Shown here: one piece after another, positions 7,760 through 16,674 of the stretch | Layout of the letters: each line of letters begins with the position of its first letter | Numbering within the stretch: position 1 is the first letter of the stretch | Source of the DNA: Mesonia ostreae | Lineage (GTDB): Bacteria; Bacteroidota; Bacteroidia; Flavobacteriales; Flavobacteriaceae | Length of the DNA: 64,000 nt | Direction of reading: 5' to 3' | NCBI RefSeq assembly: GCF_031845265.1 | Contig: NZ_JAVRBG010000008.1 | Location: 1-64,000 of the forward strand | The notes under the pieces: generated by a model | Databases searched by the model: none | Seen by the model: the letters and a program-made list of their open reading frames with translations, nothing else | What the model was told of the DNA's origin: nothing | Translations under genes and position numbers: made by a program

Positions 7760-10537
7760 TTAAAATCTAACGTAAACATTTAAATAATAAGTAGTTCCAT
7801 AACCGTACCAGTATTTAGGCCCAAATACTCTCTTTTCATTTCCCATATCCTCTGATACAGTTCTATAATTGGCACTTCTACCCTGCTCAAAACCACCAGT
7901 TTTATATTCTTTATCTAATACATTATTGATGGTAGCAAAAAAGCCTACAAAATAATCATCTATTTTCCATGATTTTCCTCCTACTACATTCACTAACATA
8001 TAACTATCAAATTTCTCTTGCTTTAACAACTCTCTAGCCACCGCAGGATCGTAATCATTAAATGGCGCTCCATCAAAATCTGTATAGAAATTTTTAGTTC
8101 TTGTAATGGGAGAAACATCTAAATAAGCATTAGAGAAAAAGTTGGAAGTTGCTCCAAACCACCAGTAATCTGGATCTCTATATTCAAACCCTATTTGATA
8201 CGCTTGCTGCGGTCCTCCGGCAATTTTATAATCTTTAAGGTAAGATTTTCCGAAAACTCTTCTACGCTGTTCATCTATTTCATTGTCACCCGTAAATTTA
8301 AAATCATCTGAAGTTAAATACACATCTGGGTTATTAGTATAGACATACTGTCCATAAGAAGCTGCTCCTTTTAATTTAATGGTTGGCGTTACTTGCGCTT
8401 CAATTCCTAGTTCTGCCCCTACGTGTCTTTTGTCGACGTTGGTTAATACTTCTTGCACAAAAGCAGTAGTTACATTCCTACCTATGCCAGAAATACCATC
8501 TGCATAATAAAACGAAATTTCACTAGCGTCATCCATTTCAGTATAATATCCTGTAAGTCTCGCTTTTACTTTAGGAGATCTAAATACATAACTTAAATCT
8601 ACATTTTTAACGGTTTCTTCTTCTAACCCAGTAACTGTACTATTATTTTGTCTCGAGTTAGAAAACGAGTTTCTTAACGTTGGTGCATTGGTGAAATAAG
8701 CTCCATTAAGGGTTACTAAGTGACGTCCTGTAATTTTATACGTGGCACCCGCCTTTACACCATACGTAGTAAAATCTAATTCTTCGCTTTTACCTAAAGA
8801 ATTTTCCTTAAAACTTCCGTTTTTATACAATCCATTTCTTTGATAGGTGGTTTTTTCTAAATTTGCGCCTACATAGAAATCTACCTTACTGTAAGAAAAT
8901 TGGGCTTGCGCAAAACCATTATATTCCGAAGCATCTAATTCGTAGTTGTATTTAAAGGTATCATCTTCTCCAACAATTCTATTAGGATTCTCAAAGTTAT
9001 TTTGAGCCGCATCCCCTTGATTAAACGTATCTATATCTAAGTATCCTGTTCCTCCCAATAAATCGATCATATTGGCAAAATTATGAGATTTTAATCTCTT
9101 ATACCCCAAAGACCCGTTTATAGTAATGTTGTTGGTAATGTCTGATGTTAATATGGTATTGGCCGTCAACTGTTTATCATCGTTACGGTCTTCGTATAGG
9201 TAATACTTAGAAGTTCCTCCACTAAAAATATTTTTTTCGTACATATCATCCCAATCTATCTGTCCATCGTTCTGAAATTTCTGTGTCGCTAAATAAGCTC
9301 CAGCATAATCTGCTCCATTTGGATTGGCTAAAAAGTAGCTAGGCAGTTTTTGGTAATACGAAGGATCTGGATTAGGAGCATTATCGTAACCTAACCTACT
9401 ATTTCCTGTCTTTCCAAATTGATAGGCTACATTGGTATTTAACCTTGTTTTTTCTGAAATATCCCAGTAATGGTTTAACATAATTACTGGCTCTTTAATC
9501 TCTTTAATTCTTGAGTTTCTAATTTCTCCATCTTGCTTTCCCCAATATGAGTTATAGCTAATGTCTTTTAAATCATAAATCTCTTGCGTATTAGGAGAAG
9601 ATTTTCCTCTTCTATTGGCCGCATAAAAGGTAGTTAAGTTTAAGCTATGTTTATCATTGATTTTTTTCTCTACGGAAGCAAAAAATGAATTGGCATCATA
9701 TAAAGAACCATCATTAAAACCTTCTTCTCCAAATCTTCTAGAAGCTAAAAAGCTATATGCCCAACCTCCTTCTGTAAGACCAGAGTTATAAGAAGCCATT
9801 ACTCTTCCTGTGTAACTTCTATTGGAAGAAGCATAAGAAATACGACCTCCTTTTTGGTACTGAGAAGCTCTCATCACCATATTGGTTGTCCCAGCTAAAC
9901 CACCAAACGTATTTTCGTTTGGAGAAAGCCCCATGGTAAAAACTTGGTTGCGCATCACGTCGTTTAAACCTCCCCAGTTTCCCCATTGCGGTCTGCCGTT
10001 GTACATTTTATTCATCTCAATTCCGTTAATGAGAACTTTTCCATGTTCAGAATCATATCCTCTAGGCTTAAAGAAAGTAGCACTAAAGTCGTATGAAGCT
10101 GCATTTAAAAAAACATCTTTGGAAGCTTGTAATAAACCAGATAAGTTATCTGAAGCACTTTCGTCACTACTCAACTCATTATCGGAAATACTAATCGTAT
10201 TGATTCTAAAATTTTCTTCATTGATATCTACCTTCAGAGAAATTACATCTAAATCTAAGATTTGGTTTTCATTTACAATAATAGGATATCTCTTAGAAAT
10301 ATACCCATTCTTGCTGAAAGTTACAATTTGCTCCCCTAGCGGAACCTCAAAAGCACTAAAATCAAATTCACCAGATGCGTTGGTTTTTACAGATAAGTTA
10401 CTACGTTCTATAGCAACTTCAACATCTGGTAGATTTTCATTAGTTGTTGCACCTACTACACTCCCTACAATGTTCGTTTGTGAAAAAGAAATTGTACAGA
10501 AAAGCAATAGAGCTAAAAGAATAAAACTCTTTCTCAT
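7760..10537 (-). CDS. TonB-dependent outer-membrane receptor with CarboxypepD_reg-like N-terminus
   Basis: 925 residues from the ATG at 10537: signal peptide (MRKSFILLALLLFCTISFSQ), a carboxypeptidase-regulatory-like domain (about 22-105), a plug domain (about 120-235, with a GGLAGTTNMV-type segment) and a 22-strand barrel ending in an aromatic residue (YLNVYVRF). An upstream in-frame ATG (10594) would add 19 residues before the signal peptide and overlaps the predicted -7 box, so it is rejected. The receptor imports a ligand across the outer membrane using TonB-ExbBD energy. It is the first gene of a two-gene unit with the DUF5689 lipoprotein and is divergent from the EEP nuclease. It is not a SusC in the strict sense because no SusD follows. 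Substrate unknown. Confidence 0.9.
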   Translation of the reverse strand: MRKSFILLALLLFCTISFSQTNIVGSVVGATTNENLPDVEVAIERSNLSVKTNASGEFDFSAFEVPLGEQIVTFSKNGYISKRYPIIVNENQILDLDVISLKVDINEENFRINTISISDNELSSDESASDNLSGLLQASKDVFLNAASYDFSATFFKPRGYDSEHGKVLINGIEMNKMYNGRPQWGNWGGLNDVMRNQVFTMGLSPNENTFGGLAGTTNMVMRASQYQKGGRISYASSNRSYTGRVMASYNSGLTEGGWAYSFLASRRFGEEGFNDGSLYDANSFFASVEKKINDKHSLNLTTFYAANRRGKSSPNTQEIYDLKDISYNSYWGKQDGEIRNSRIKEIKEPVIMLNHYWDISEKTRLNTNVAYQFGKTGNSRLGYDNAPNPDPSYYQKLPSYFLANPNGADYAGAYLATQKFQNDGQIDWDDMYEKNIFSGGTSKYYLYEDRNDDKQLTANTILTSDITNNITINGSLGYKRLKSHNFANMIDLLGGTGYLDIDTFNQGDAAQNNFENPNRIVGEDDTFKYNYELDASEYNGFAQAQFSYSKVDFYVGANLEKTTYQRNGLYKNGSFKENSLGKSEELDFTTYGVKAGATYKITGRHLVTLNGAYFTNAPTLRNSFSNSRQNNSTVTGLEEETVKNVDLSYVFRSPKVKARLTGYYTEMDDASEISFYYADGISGIGRNVTTAFVQEVLTNVDKRHVGAELGIEAQVTPTIKLKGAASYGQYVYTNNPDVYLTSDDFKFTGDNEIDEQRRRVFGKSYLKDYKIAGGPQQAYQIGFEYRDPDYWWFGATSNFFSNAYLDVSPITRTKNFYTDFDGAPFNDYDPAVARELLKQEKFDSYMLVNVVGGKSWKIDDYFVGFFATINNVLDKEYKTGGFEQGRSANYRTVSEDMGNEKRVFGPKYWYGYGTTYYLNVYVRF

Positions 10538-10591
10538 TTCTAAAATATTGATTAATATAAATTTAACGTAAGAAATATAATTTTCTCTTAG

Positions 10592-10599
10592 CAAATGTA
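10592..10599 (-). promoter_or_regulatory. Putative -7 element (TACATTTG) of the receptor operon
   Basis: On the minus strand TACATTTG matches TAnnTTTG and lies 54 bp upstream of the chosen start at 10537. A matching -33 TTG at the usual spacing is not evident. Confidence 0.45.
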
Positions 10600-10669
10600 C
10601 ATTTTTTCTTAATAAAACCTAAATTTGTTATCTCTTTTGAGTGAGATTTGATGTTTAAATAATACTACT

Positions 10670-11749
10670 ATGATGAATAAACTATTGTATTTAGCTGCCA
10701 TTTTATTTTTAGTAAGCTGTGGCTCAACCCAACAAGCAAGCCCAGGGAGCACTAGTGAAGAAAAAACCTTTAAAGTAAACACCATTGCTTTCTACAACTT
10801 AGAAAACTTGTTTGATGCCGAAAATGATGAAACCATAAGTGATGAGTATTCTCCTATTATGGAAATGAGCGAAGGTTTAAGAGAAGGAGTTTATCAGAAA
10901 AAATTAAAAAAAATGGCTTTTGTAATTCCGCAGATTGGAGCTGATGTTTCCAAAAATGCTCCTGCCGTGATTGGAGTTTGCGAAGTGGAAAACAGAAGAG
11001 TGCTAGAAGATTTAGCCAATCAAGAAGAAATGCTTCCTTTTGATTATGGAATTGTACATTACGATTCTCCAGATAGAAGAGGAATTGATGTGGCCTTAAT
11101 GTATCAAAAGGAATTATTTAAGCCTACCCATACTAATTCTCATGAATTGCTAATCTATGACAAAAATGATCCCGATAAAAGAATTTTTACCCGAGATCAA
11201 TTGGTAGTTTCTGGAAAATTAGATGGAGATATGATTCACTTTATTGTGAACCACTGGCCTTCTAGAAGTGGCGGAGAAGCAAAAAGTAGATCAAAAAGAG
11301 AAAGCGCCGCAGCGCTTAACAAAAAAATAATAGACTCCTTACACGGCATAGACCCTTATGCGAAAATCATAACGATGGGAGATTTTAACGACGGTCCTTA
11401 TAATACCAGTATTAAAGAGGTTTTAGGCGCTAAATCGGAATTGGAAGAAGTAGAGCTAAAAGGTTTATATAATCCTATGGAAAATATGCAGAAAAAAGGC
11501 ATAGGAACTATTGCTTATAGAGATAGTTGGGATCTATTTGATCAAATGATTGTCACCAAACCCTTAATTGAAAAAGATTACTCCACATATCGTTTTTACA
11601 AAGCAGGGGTTTTTAATCCTAATTTTTTAAGCACTCCTAGAGGAAAGTACAAAGGCTACCCGTATAGAAGTTTTTCTGATGGCGGATTTTCTGGTGGATA
11701 CAGTGATCACTTTCCCGTATATGTACACTTGATTAAAGAGGCAAAGTAA
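10670..11749 (+). CDS. Secreted endonuclease/exonuclease/phosphatase-family lipoprotein
   Basis: 359 residues. Signal peptide with lipobox LVSC (Cys17). The EEP fold follows with its standard landmarks: FYNLENLFD (metal site Asn), VIGVCEVENR (metal-binding Glu), a GIDVALMY strand, VNHWPSRSGG (catalytic His region), TMGDFNDGPYN (Asp/Asn pair) and the terminal SDHFPVYV (Asp-His pair). All the residues expected in an active Mg-dependent phosphodiesterase are present. The lipoprotein signal places it in the periplasm or on the surface, where it would hydrolyse nucleic acid or another phosphodiester. It is divergently arranged with a TonB-dependent receptor and a DUF5689 lipoprotein, which suggests a scavenging role (inference). 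DNase, RNase or sugar-phosphate specificity cannot be told. Confidence 0.88.
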   Translation: MMNKLLYLAAILFLVSCGSTQQASPGSTSEEKTFKVNTIAFYNLENLFDAENDETISDEYSPIMEMSEGLREGVYQKKLKKMAFVIPQIGADVSKNAPAVIGVCEVENRRVLEDLANQEEMLPFDYGIVHYDSPDRRGIDVALMYQKELFKPTHTNSHELLIYDKNDPDKRIFTRDQLVVSGKLDGDMIHFIVNHWPSRSGGEAKSRSKRESAAALNKKIIDSLHGIDPYAKIITMGDFNDGPYNTSIKEVLGAKSELEEVELKGLYNPMENMQKKGIGTIAYRDSWDLFDQMIVTKPLIEKDYSTYRFYKAGVFNPNFLSTPRGKYKGYPYRSFSDGGFSGGYSDHFPVYVHLIKEAK

Positions 11750-11771
11750 TTTTTTCACACAATTACACGTA

Positions 11772-11808
11772 ATCAAAAAAACCCGCTTTAAGGCGGGTTT
11801 TTTTGATT
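11772..11808. terminator. Bidirectional rho-independent terminator
   Basis: AATCAAAAAAACCCGC/GCGGGTTTTTTTGATT perfect stem with a TTTAAG loop, between convergent genes. Confidence 0.9.
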
Positions 11809-11822
11809 CTTATTTTTTTGCT

Positions 11823-12263
11823 TTAGAACCAAATAGACCAAGGAATCATATACAATATCGCTGCAAGAGCCAAAGTATAAAAGATAGCTAAAGTTTTAAA
11901 TTTTGGGGCAGAAGACAACTTCTTCTTATGTTTAGAATACCCTATCGTAATTAAAATTACGGCAATAATCATAAGTAAAGGATGCTCTACATTGTAAAGT
12001 CGCATCATCTTATTCTTCATCACCAATGACATATCTACGTTTTCTGAAAACCAAACAATTTTATCAGATACGAAGAACAAAACCAGCCCTATCAATAGTT
12101 GAAGGTGTGTGCAAATTAAAGCAAATAAGGAGATTCTAAAATCTTTTGCCCCATAAGGTTTCTTAGTAAAAACGCCTATAAGTGCATTTATAGTCGCTAG
12201 AAAAACAATTAAGACTACTAAATATGCCCAATACGAATGTAAAAAAAAGACTGCTCTATACAT
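11823..12263 (-). CDS. Small four-helix membrane protein, cytochrome b-like
   Basis: 146 residues with four hydrophobic segments (about 8-30, 47-68, 92-110, 124-143). His residues lie near helix ends (HSYWAYL, CTHLQLLIG, VEHPLL), the kind of pattern seen in haem-binding integral membrane proteins. Homologues in Flavobacteriia are often labelled cytochrome b or, wrongly, ribosomal protein L27. No operon partner; it has terminators on both sides. Function not established; the haem idea rests only on the spaced histidines. Confidence 0.65.
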   Translation of the reverse strand: MYRAVFFLHSYWAYLVVLIVFLATINALIGVFTKKPYGAKDFRISLFALICTHLQLLIGLVLFFVSDKIVWFSENVDMSLVMKNKMMRLYNVEHPLLMIIAVILITIGYSKHKKKLSSAPKFKTLAIFYTLALAAILYMIPWSIWF

Positions 12264-12304
12264 TTTTTAAAATTTTTATTTAAGTGGTAAAGATACTTAT
12301 TTGC

Positions 12305-12338
12305 ATAAAAAAACCGCTACTTATCGTAGCGGTTTTTC
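12305..12338 (-). terminator. Rho-independent terminator downstream of the 547-residue lipoprotein gene
   Basis: AAAAACCGCTAC/GTAGCGGTTTTT stem with a short TTATC loop and T-tracts on both strands. Confidence 0.85.
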
Positions 12339-12353
12339 AATTGGATTATTTCA

Positions 12354-13997
12354 TTACTCTTGTAATACCCAAATACCATCTTGTTTGATTACATATTGAG
12401 TTTCGGTACCGCTGCTACCGTCATAGATATCATAAGTAACCGCATATTTTTGTCCTTCTTCTGCATTAGGATCTATATTGTCTAAAACAATATCAATCGC
12501 TTCTACAATCATTTCTACACTCCAGTACTTATTATTACCTTCTCTTCTATCAAAATTGGCATAGTTACCTGCACTATCTGCCGCATCTGGATAAGCATCG
12601 GCTAATCCCGCTGCTAATAATGTAAAATCACTAGAGGTTAATGTATATGCAATTGTGTTGTCTGGAACCCAAGTTTCTCCGTTATGACCAAACTGAAGTT
12701 CTGTCTCCATAACTTGATTGTGTCCTTCCCAAGTACCATTTGTATACGTGTAAGAATTACCGCTTAATACCGTTTCTTCTCCATTGTAAAACTTATAAAT
12801 AATAAATATCTGATCCTCTTCTTGCGCATAAGGGTATTTATTATCTAAGAAAGTAGGGATGTAATTTTCTGGATCTATAGAACCGCTAAAATTATCATAC
12901 TGCCCTGGAGCTCCCATCGCATCATAATCTGCCGGACTTAAAAGATAAGCATTATCTACTAACTCCCAGTTACCATCTGTATACATAAAATATTTAGCCT
13001 CTATAAGGTTAGCTCCTGTAATACCTACAGTTTTAACAAATACATTTTCAACTCTCCACCTTCCAGCATCTGTATCTGTAGATTTGTATTCTAAAGCTAA
13101 ATGAATAGTTTCTCCTTCATACGCCGTAAAATCGTACTCTTCAGAAAGAATAAAATCATTGCTATCTCCTGCTGGAGTTGTCGTTAAATTAATTTCATCC
13201 CAAGTAGTAGAAGTTACGTCTCCTGTATAGTTTGTAGAAACATAAATTTTCATAAACGATACATCATTTGCATAATTGATCGCTTGACTAATTTGAAATT
13301 TCAAATCTGATTCATTGGTTAAGTCGATTTCTGGAGAAACCACCCAATCTTCATTTTCTACTTGTCCGTTGTCAAATCCACTCGCTTGAATGTAATCTGT
13401 TTGCGCTTCCCATTCTTGCGCTCCTAAAATATTTACAAATGTCCAACCTTCAAAACTATTTTGAAAGTTATATTCTACTAAATTGGCATAACCTACCGTT
13501 GGCTCTTCAGTATATTGCTTGTATTTTGTCAATACAATTTGTCCTTCCGTAGGGTTATTGATGTTAGCATCTAATACCGTTATTAAATCACTTTCTACAT
13601 TCGTGTTTGGATAAAAACCATTGGCATTGTTTCCTAAACTAGCGTAGTCACTATTGTCTAACTCATACTGCTCACTATTTGTAAAGTCACTTAATCCTTC
13701 AGCCTCACCTACGTAAAGGTTATAGCCTACTAATGCGGTTGAACCTTTTCCCCAATACGGAAATTTTTCAGTTAGTAATCCAGGAATTAATTCTTTTGCC
13801 TGCTCGTTAGAGTCAAAGCTTCCAAAGCCTAAATCTAGAGCTTCATAATCCTCATCTGTCATTACAAATTCTGTAGTTCCTGCAATATCAGAAGACTCCG
13901 CATTTGCATCTAACTCCTCATATACATCGTCCATAGGTTCACAACTAAAGAAGGCGAAACCTAATACTAGTGTTAATAAATAAAATCTATTTTTCAT
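12354..13997 (-). CDS. Receptor-partner lipoprotein with jelly-roll and three repeated modules
   Basis: 547 residues. Lipobox AFFSC (Cys19) followed by an acidic stretch, consistent with surface exposure. Residues about 165-325 form a choice-of-anchor J-like jelly roll (SFEGWTFVN at its start, GRWRVENVFV at its end). Around it lie three related modules, each opening with a similar motif: TDEDYEALD (about 47), SPADYDAMG (about 350) and TSSDFTLLA (about 450). They contain FPYW/YPYAQ/YPDAA loops and end in W-containing strands (NGTWEG, DGIWVLQE). The gene starts 12 bp after the receptor gene at 14010-16547, exactly the spacing of the other pair. It is not SusD-like. Probable surface ligand-binding partner of that receptor; substrate unknown. 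Confidence 0.78.
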   Translation of the reverse strand: MKNRFYLLTLVLGFAFFSCEPMDDVYEELDANAESSDIAGTTEFVMTDEDYEALDLGFGSFDSNEQAKELIPGLLTEKFPYWGKGSTALVGYNLYVGEAEGLSDFTNSEQYELDNSDYASLGNNANGFYPNTNVESDLITVLDANINNPTEGQIVLTKYKQYTEEPTVGYANLVEYNFQNSFEGWTFVNILGAQEWEAQTDYIQASGFDNGQVENEDWVVSPEIDLTNESDLKFQISQAINYANDVSFMKIYVSTNYTGDVTSTTWDEINLTTTPAGDSNDFILSEEYDFTAYEGETIHLALEYKSTDTDAGRWRVENVFVKTVGITGANLIEAKYFMYTDGNWELVDNAYLLSPADYDAMGAPGQYDNFSGSIDPENYIPTFLDNKYPYAQEEDQIFIIYKFYNGEETVLSGNSYTYTNGTWEGHNQVMETELQFGHNGETWVPDNTIAYTLTSSDFTLLAAGLADAYPDAADSAGNYANFDRREGNNKYWSVEMIVEAIDIVLDNIDPNAEEGQKYAVTYDIYDGSSGTETQYVIKQDGIWVLQE

Positions 13998-14009
13998 TTT
14001 TTGAATTTT

Positions 14010-16547
14010 TTAAAATTTGATTTTAGCTCCGATAGTATATGTTCTTCCGAAACCGTAAAAAACTGTAGCATCCCCAGCAGAAGAAAGGGCTCCATCTCTA
14101 GCATCAGCAATATATTCTGTATCTAATATATTATTGATGTTACCTATAATTGTCGCGTTAAAAGCTCCAAATGAAAAGCCGTGGGTTAATCCTAAATCTA
14201 GTAATCCATATGCAGGAGTTTCCCAAGCTTGTGTACTGTTTATAGAGGTTCTACTGTTAGGCTCAAAATCTGCGAAAAACTTATCGTAATAATTGAAATC
14301 TAGCCTTAATGTAGTTCTTTCTAAAACGCTATAATCTAAACCTAAACCAAAAGTAGTTTGTGCAGCATCTCCTACTTTTAAATCTTCGATATAAATGTCT
14401 ATTGTATTCACTAATTGCTGCTCGTCATCAAAAACCTGAACTCCCGTTACATCATCTTGCCAAGTCCAATCTCCTATAGAAACCATACCACGAAGTTTTA
14501 ACTTATCAAACGGCTTGTAATCTACGTCTAACTCTATACCTTGGTGAAGAGCATTAATTCCTAATATGTTTGCACTACCAAAGGTACCGTCTGGATTTTG
14601 AAAACTTCTAGTTAAAGTTCTGTCGTTCCAACTGGTTCTATATACGTTAAAATTAACACGTAGGTTTTCTGCTCTAAAGCCGTATCCTAATTCTGCACTA
14701 AATATTTTCTGATTCTCTGCTTCGTCATTAACATCATTTTGGTAGTTCAAGAAAATAGCATTAAAGAAAGGAGCTCTTTCAAAGTACCCTACATTAGCAA
14801 AAACATTATGATGATTATTAATATTATAGTTAGCGCCTCCTTTTGCACTGTATCCAAAGAAATTTTCAAAATCTGTTTCCTGTTGATCGTCACTATCTAA
14901 ATAGTTAAAGTAATCAATTCTTTTATAAGATGTGCTTGAAGCTGCAACCGAGATAAATGCAGATAAATCTTCTTTAGAATATTCTACTTGAGCAAAACCT
15001 CCACCTCTCAAAACAATACCATCATTGTTGAAGCTTACGTTATCTCCTACCTGTGCATTATTTATAGGATTGTTTACATCGCTATCATCGTAGTAAAATT
15101 GTCCTCCTAATAAATCTTTTACTTCTCTATAGTGTTCTCCTTTATAGTATCTAAGGTCTATCCCTGCAAGTAAATCTAGCTCTGAAGTTAACTCTGTAGT
15201 GATCGTAGATAATACTCCGTACCAGTTGTGGTTATTAATATCTTCTGTGATCACACTTTCAGATCCTAAAGCACCAAGCGCCACGTTTTCATCTACAATT
15301 TTATCAAAGTTGATGGGCTGAAATTCTCCACTACGGTAATCTGTTCCTAATCCAAATTTGTTTTCTCCAGAAGATCTGCTTCCTGCACCTCTACCAAATG
15401 AAGCATATAATGCTGTAGATAAACTAGTTTTATCACTAATACTCCAATAATGGTTTAAAGATATTTGAGGTTTGTGGTAACGGTTTTCGTTTATATTATA
15501 AACCTGACCGTTTTTATATCCCCAATCGCGATTAAATTTAAGCTCGCGATCATTGCGACGAAAATCTTCTATACTTTCTCTGTTTCTACGTTGACCGTGT
15601 ACTTGCGGCGCTCCAAAAGCAGAAAATGAAAGTTGGTGATCGTCTCCAAAATCTTTAGATACATTTAAGAAGTAAGAATAGGCTTCAAAAGAAGTAGCAT
15701 CAATAAAACCATTTCCTGTAGTTTTAGAACCAGAGGCAGTAATGGCAAATCCATTCTCTAATTTCCCAGTAGAGACGGTAGCTCCAAATTTTTGGTATCC
15801 GTCGTTACCAGTAGTTGCGAAGAAGCTTCCTCCTTCTTTAGTATCTGTAGTTTTAGTTACGATATTTACAGTACCTCCAATAGAAGGAACGGCAACTTTA
15901 GAAGCTCCTAGACCTCTTTGTACTTGCATTGTTCTGGTTACATCAGAAAGACCTGCCCAGTTACTCCAATATACACGACCATTTTCCATACCATTTACAG
16001 GTACTCCATTAATCATCACGGCAATATTTTCTGAATTAAAACCACGTAAACGAAGCTCTGCATCTCCAAATCCTCCTCCTTTTTTGGTAGCGTAAACTCC
16101 TGGAGTAGATTTTAAGATCTCAGGAAATTCTTGGTTTCCTAATCTCGTTTCAATGTCTTTTGCTTTAATCGTAGAGACTGCCACTGGAGTTTTACGATCT
16201 ATTGCTAGAGAAAAGCTTGTAATTACAATTTCATCTAGCGCACTATCGTCTGCTTCTAATACGATTTCTCCTAAGTTGAGTGTTTCTCCATTAGAAACCG
16301 AGAATTGCATCTCTTTTTTAAGAAACCCTACATAAGAAATTACGATTTTACCAGATGCATCATCTACATTTAAGGAGAAATTCCCATCAAAATCTGTTGT
16401 TGTACCATTGTTGGTCCCAACAACCAATACGTTAGCTCCTGGCAAAGGTGTTTTCATTTCAGAATCAGTAATTGTACCTTTTACAATACCTTGAGCGAAA
16501 AGAAAAGACGTTGAGAGCAACATCAAAACTAAAAATACATTTTTCAT
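14010..16547 (-). CDS. TonB-dependent outer-membrane receptor with CarboxypepD_reg-like N-terminus
   Basis: 845 residues. Signal peptide (MKNVFLVLMLLSTSFLFAQ), carboxypeptidase-regulatory-like domain (about 20-100, GTITDSEMKTPLPGANV), plug (about 120-240 with a canonical IGGTVNIVTK segment) and a beta barrel ending in YTIGAKIKF. It is first in a two-gene unit with the 547-residue lipoprotein. It is related in architecture to, but clearly diverged from, the receptor at 7760-10537. Several acidic loop segments (DSDDQQETDFENF) suggest a cationic or metal-chelate ligand, but that is speculative. Confidence 0.9.
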   Translation of the reverse strand: MKNVFLVLMLLSTSFLFAQGIVKGTITDSEMKTPLPGANVLVVGTNNGTTTDFDGNFSLNVDDASGKIVISYVGFLKKEMQFSVSNGETLNLGEIVLEADDSALDEIVITSFSLAIDRKTPVAVSTIKAKDIETRLGNQEFPEILKSTPGVYATKKGGGFGDAELRLRGFNSENIAVMINGVPVNGMENGRVYWSNWAGLSDVTRTMQVQRGLGASKVAVPSIGGTVNIVTKTTDTKEGGSFFATTGNDGYQKFGATVSTGKLENGFAITASGSKTTGNGFIDATSFEAYSYFLNVSKDFGDDHQLSFSAFGAPQVHGQRRNRESIEDFRRNDRELKFNRDWGYKNGQVYNINENRYHKPQISLNHYWSISDKTSLSTALYASFGRGAGSRSSGENKFGLGTDYRSGEFQPINFDKIVDENVALGALGSESVITEDINNHNWYGVLSTITTELTSELDLLAGIDLRYYKGEHYREVKDLLGGQFYYDDSDVNNPINNAQVGDNVSFNNDGIVLRGGGFAQVEYSKEDLSAFISVAASSTSYKRIDYFNYLDSDDQQETDFENFFGYSAKGGANYNINNHHNVFANVGYFERAPFFNAIFLNYQNDVNDEAENQKIFSAELGYGFRAENLRVNFNVYRTSWNDRTLTRSFQNPDGTFGSANILGINALHQGIELDVDYKPFDKLKLRGMVSIGDWTWQDDVTGVQVFDDEQQLVNTIDIYIEDLKVGDAAQTTFGLGLDYSVLERTTLRLDFNYYDKFFADFEPNSRTSINSTQAWETPAYGLLDLGLTHGFSFGAFNATIIGNINNILDTEYIADARDGALSSAGDATVFYGFGRTYTIGAKIKF

Positions 16548-16579
16548 TTCTAAGACTTTTATTTATTTTTTTTTCGGTG

Positions 16580-16587
16580 CAAAATTA
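16580..16587 (-). promoter_or_regulatory. Putative -7 element (TAATTTTG) of the second receptor operon
   Basis: Minus-strand TAATTTTG fits TAnnTTTG and lies 32 bp upstream of the ATG at 16547. No clear -33 TTG. Confidence 0.45.
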
Positions 16588-16674
16588 GTAATAAAAAGTC
16601 TTTTCTATTAGGAAATACTTAACATTAATATTATTAAAATGTTAAGAGCCATTTGGAGCTATTAATGCTCATTT

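Noticed and set aside
9882..10571. 229-codon plus-strand ORF opposite the TonB receptor
   Set aside because: Antisense shadow of a well-supported receptor gene; no domain, and its composition follows the opposite strand.
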